From: Trueperaceae bacterium
GTDB lineage: Bacteria > Deinococcota > Deinococci > Deinococcales > Trueperaceae
Reading direction: 5' to 3'
Assembly (NCBI GenBank): GCA_036381595.1
Contig: DASVCN010000009.1
Coordinates: 32,860-96,859, forward strand
Length of the DNA: 64,000 nucleotides
Position numbers and translations under genes: made by a program. Position 1 is the stretch's first letter; each line of letters opens with the position of its first letter. This document shows positions 61,603 through 64,000 of the stretch, piece after piece. The notes under the pieces were generated by a model. The model made no database searches. It saw only the letters and a list, made by a program, of their open reading frames with translations, and had not been told where the DNA came from.

Positions 61603-63672
61603 ATGGCAACGCCAACGACGATCGATCTCAAGAAGACCAGGAACATCGGTATCGCCGCCCACATCGATGCCGGGAAGACCACGCTCACCGAGCGGATCCT
61701 CTTCTACACCGGCCGAATCCACAAGATCGGCGAGACCCACGAGGGCGCCTCGCAGATGGACTGGATGGAGCAGGAGAAGGAACGGGGCATCACCATCACG
61801 TCGGCCGTTACCCAGGCCTTCTGGGGTGATACCCGGATAAACATCATCGACACCCCGGGGCACGTCGACTTCACCATGGAGGTCGAACGCTCGATGCGCG
61901 TGCTCGACGCGGCAATAGCCGTGTTCGACGCCTCGCAGGGCGTTGAGCCTCAGTCCGAGACGGTATGGCGTCAGGCGGACAAGTACCATGTCCCGCGCCT
62001 CGCCTTCGCCAACAAGATGGACAAGACCGGGGCCGACTTCCAGCTGGTCCTCGACTCCATGCAGGAGCGCCTGGGCGCCAACGCGGTGCCGATCCAGTGG
62101 CCCATGGGCCAGGAGGAATCGTTCGCCGGCATCATCGACCTGGTCGAGATGAAGTCGTACACCTACATGGACGACCTCGGTCAGGACATCAAGGTCGGCG
62201 ACGTCCCCGCCGAGTACCAGGGGTTGGCCGAGGAGAAACGCAACCTCATGATCGAGAAGCTCGCCGACGTCGACGACGACGTCGCCATGCTCTTCCTCGA
62301 GGGTGAGGAAGTACCGGCAGAGACGCTCCACGCCGCCATCCGCAAGGGCACCATCAGCCTCGAAGTGTTCCCGGTGCTGTGCGGCTCTGCCCTCAAGAAC
62401 AAGGGTGTGCAGCGGGCCCTCGATGCGGTGGCGCTCTATCTGCCCTCGCCCCTCGACGTCCCCGCCATCCGCGGCGTGTTGCCCGACGGGACCGAAGACA
62501 CCCGCTCGGCCGACGAGAAGGCGCCCACCTCGGCGCTCGCCTTCAAGATCGCTACCGACCCTTACGTGGGACGGCTCACGTTCGTGCGCGTCTACTCGGG
62601 CGTGCTCGAGTCGGGCTCGTACGTGCTGAACGTCTCTAAAGGCAAGAAGGAGCGGATCGGCCGCCTCCTCAAGATGCACGCCAACTCCCGTGAAGAGGTC
62701 GAGCGGATCAGCGCCGGCGACCTGGGCGCGGTCATCGGCCTCAAGGACACCGGTACCGGAGACACCCTCTCCGACCCGGCGCATCCGATCGAACTCGAGT
62801 CGATCGAGGTTCCCGAGCCGGTCATCACGGTCGCCATCGAACCCGCCACCAAGGCCGACCAGGACAAGCTCTCCAACGGCCTCGCCAAGCTGGCCGAGGA
62901 GGACCCCACCTTCCGTGTCGAGACCGACCCGGAAACCGGCCAGACGACGATCTCCGGGATGGGCGAGCTCCACCTCGAGATCATCGTCGATCGCCTTCGC
63001 CGGGAGTTCAACGTCAACGCGAACGTGGGCGCTCCGCAGGTGGCATACCGCGAGACGATCACCAAGCCGGTGGACGTCGAAGGAAAGTTCGTGCGACAGA
63101 CCGGCGGCCGTGGTCAGTACGGCCACGTCAAGATGAAGGCTGAGCCGAAGGGGCGTGGCGAGGGCTTCGAGTTCGAGAACGCCATCGTGGGCGGAACCAT
63201 CCCCAGGGAGTACATCCCGGCGGTACAGAAGGGGATCGAGGAAGCGATGCAGAACGGTCCGCTCCTCGGATTCCCGATCGTCGACATGAAGGTGTCTCTC
63301 TACGAAGGCTCCTACCACGAGGTCGACTCGTCGGAGATGGCGTTCAAGATCGCCGCCTCGATGGCGGTTCGCAACGCGATGCAGCAGGGCGCAGCGGCGA
63401 TCCTCGAGCCGATCATGCGGGTGGAGGTCGTCACGCCCGAGCAGTACATGGGTGACGTCATCGGCAACCTCAACTCGCGCCGCGGTCAGATCCAGGGGAT
63501 GCAGCCTCGCGGCAACGCCCAGGTGATCAACGCTCACGTACCACTCTCCGAGATGTTCGGCTACGCGACCGACCTGCGCAGTCTCAGTCAGGGCCGTGCG
63601 ACCTTCACGATGTTCCTCGATCACTACGCACAGGTTCCGAAGAACATCCAGGAAGAGCTAGTCAAGAAGTAA
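61603..63672 (+). CDS. fusA: elongation factor G
   Basis: The 689-residue translocase GTPase. ATG with GGGAG a few bases upstream. G1 [20 protein letters not shown] near 18-37, G2 region [11 protein letters not shown] near 56, G3 DTPGHVDF near 83, G4 NKMDKTGAD near 137. Domain II-V marks include [16 protein letters not shown] and [14 protein letters not shown], and [20 protein letters not shown] near 628-647 in domain V. Codons end mostly in C or G (29 C and 3 T in the first 60), in sharp contrast to tuf downstream. Confidence 0.98.
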   Translation: MATPTTIDLKKTRNIGIAAHIDAGKTTLTERILFYTGRIHKIGETHEGASQMDWMEQEKERGITITSAVTQAFWGDTRINIIDTPGHVDFTMEVERSMRVLDAAIAVFDASQGVEPQSETVWRQADKYHVPRLAFANKMDKTGADFQLVLDSMQERLGANAVPIQWPMGQEESFAGIIDLVEMKSYTYMDDLGQDIKVGDVPAEYQGLAEEKRNLMIEKLADVDDDVAMLFLEGEEVPAETLHAAIRKGTISLEVFPVLCGSALKNKGVQRALDAVALYLPSPLDVPAIRGVLPDGTEDTRSADEKAPTSALAFKIATDPYVGRLTFVRVYSGVLESGSYVLNVSKGKKERIGRLLKMHANSREEVERISAGDLGAVIGLKDTGTGDTLSDPAHPIELESIEVPEPVITVAIEPATKADQDKLSNGLAKLAEEDPTFRVETDPETGQTTISGMGELHLEIIVDRLRREFNVNANVGAPQVAYRETITKPVDVEGKFVRQTGGRGQYGHVKMKAEPKGRGEGFEFENAIVGGTIPREYIPAVQKGIEEAMQNGPLLGFPIVDMKVSLYEGSYHEVDSSEMAFKIAASMAVRNAMQQGAAAILEPIMRVEVVTPEQYMGDVIGNLNSRRGQIQGMQPRGNAQVINAHVPLSEMFGYATDLRSLSQGRATFTMFLDHYAQVPKNIQEELVKK

Positions 63673-63680
63673 TCCATTCC

Positions 63681-63700
63681 GGGCCGGCCCCCGCCGGCCC
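63681..63700 (+). promoter_or_regulatory. intercistronic hairpin between fusA and tuf
   Basis: GGGCCGGC and GCCGGCCC form a perfect 8-bp stem over CCCC, eight bases after the fusA stop and 18 before the tuf ATG, just upstream of AAGGAG. No T run; it may mark an RNA processing site or a recombination boundary. Confidence 0.6.
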
Positions 63701-63718
63701 AGCTAAGGAGATCGTGAA

Positions 63719-64000
63719 ATGGCGAAAGCGACGTTCGAGCGTACGAAGCCGCATGTGAATGTTGGGACTATCGGTCATGTTGATCATGGGAAGACGACGT
63801 TGACGGCTGCTATTACGTTTGCGGCTGCGGCGGCGGATCCGTCTGTGGAGACGCAGTCTTATGATCAGATCGATAAGGCGCCGGAGGAGAAGGCGCGGGG
63901 TATTACGATTAATACTTCGCATGTTGAGTATCAGACTCCGGAGCGGCATTATTCGCATGTTGATTGTCCGGGTCATGCGGATTATGTGAAGAATATGATT
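63719..64000 (+). CDS. tuf: elongation factor Tu, N-terminal part cut by window edge
   Basis: The first 94 codons of EF-Tu. [20 protein letters not shown], the P-loop [11 protein letters not shown], the switch I region [18 protein letters not shown] and [13 protein letters not shown] are unmistakable, and the protein is of the Deinococcota type. AAGGAG lies eight bases before the ATG. Codon use is extraordinary: of 94 third positions I count 48 G, 42 T, 3 C and 1 A, whereas every neighbouring gene uses mainly C and G. The change is abrupt at the gene start. Transfer or gene conversion from a differently biased tuf copy is possible. Confidence 0.98.
   Translation, partial: MAKATFERTKPHVNVGTIGHVDHGKTTLTAAITFAAAAADPSVETQSYDQIDKAPEEKARGITINTSHVEYQTPERHYSHVDCPGHADYVKNMI

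Noticed and set aside
61543..63624. 693-codon open frame antisense to fusA
   Set aside because: Asp/Val/His-rich mirror of the EF-G codons; no start signal and no motif.

Overview
This window is high-GC bacterial chromosome, almost wall-to-wall genes, with no mobile element, phage gene or CRISPR array that I can see. The partial EF-Tu at the right edge, the triple-module PilF-type pilus ATPase (a Thermus-like architecture), and the many starts that sit 5 to 8 bases behind a TAnnnT hexamer (leaderless mRNAs, common in Deinococcus) point to the phylum Deinococcota. A Truepera-like lineage is my best guess, but the sequence alone does not prove it.

Layout. 1-4105: leucine biosynthesis (leuC, an O-methyltransferase gene, leuD, leuB, then the start of a PLP aminotransferase gene), all on the minus strand, behind a promoter, a short leader ORF and an intrinsic attenuator. 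4157-9958: a RibD-like reductase, a small hypothetical gene, the type IV pilus ATPases pilT and pilF, and a YqeG-type HAD phosphatase. 10047-13537: an alpha/beta hydrolase lacking its nucleophile, a DUF4258 protein, tatD, a small gene behind four 11-bp direct repeats, and rlpA. 13586-16009: trpBA with a clear tryptophan leader peptide (three Trp codons) and switchable hairpins, next to a methyltransferase remnant. 16201-24499: a winged-helix regulator divergent from an MFS exporter, a PH-domain protein, gluQ, xpt, prolyl oligopeptidase and sucCD. 24689-29802: a Mog-fold protein, DUF456, lgt, a truncated glmU, carA and a TrmH-type methyltransferase.

29900-39938: a DEAD-box helicase; a metal ABC transporter (binding protein, ATPase, two permeases each carrying a fused winged-helix tail) behind a TTGACA promoter that overlaps a DtxR/MntR-like palindrome; an ABA4-like protein, dtd, a uracil-DNA glycosylase without Fe-S cysteines, two small proteins and recN. 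40024-48131: an M20 amidohydrolase, a peptide-type ABC importer lacking local ATPases, an HMG-CoA-lyase-like enzyme, a DHH nuclease and an anchored trypsin-like PDZ protease. 48231-60428: tRNA-Ile(GAT), ispH-dusA, SAM hydrolase, acyl-CoA dehydrogenase, AroH chorismate mutase, tldD-tldE, glycerate kinase and sua5-purE-purK. 60426-64000: the str operon (rpsL-rpsG-fusA-tuf).

The most striking signals are: the abrupt change of codon usage at tuf, where third positions are almost only G or T; the trp leader/attenuator and the matching leu leader; a probable CTG start codon for rpsL; the 4 x 11-bp operator-like repeat; an intrinsic terminator whose right arm is the coding start of rlpA; and several enzymes that have lost key residues.
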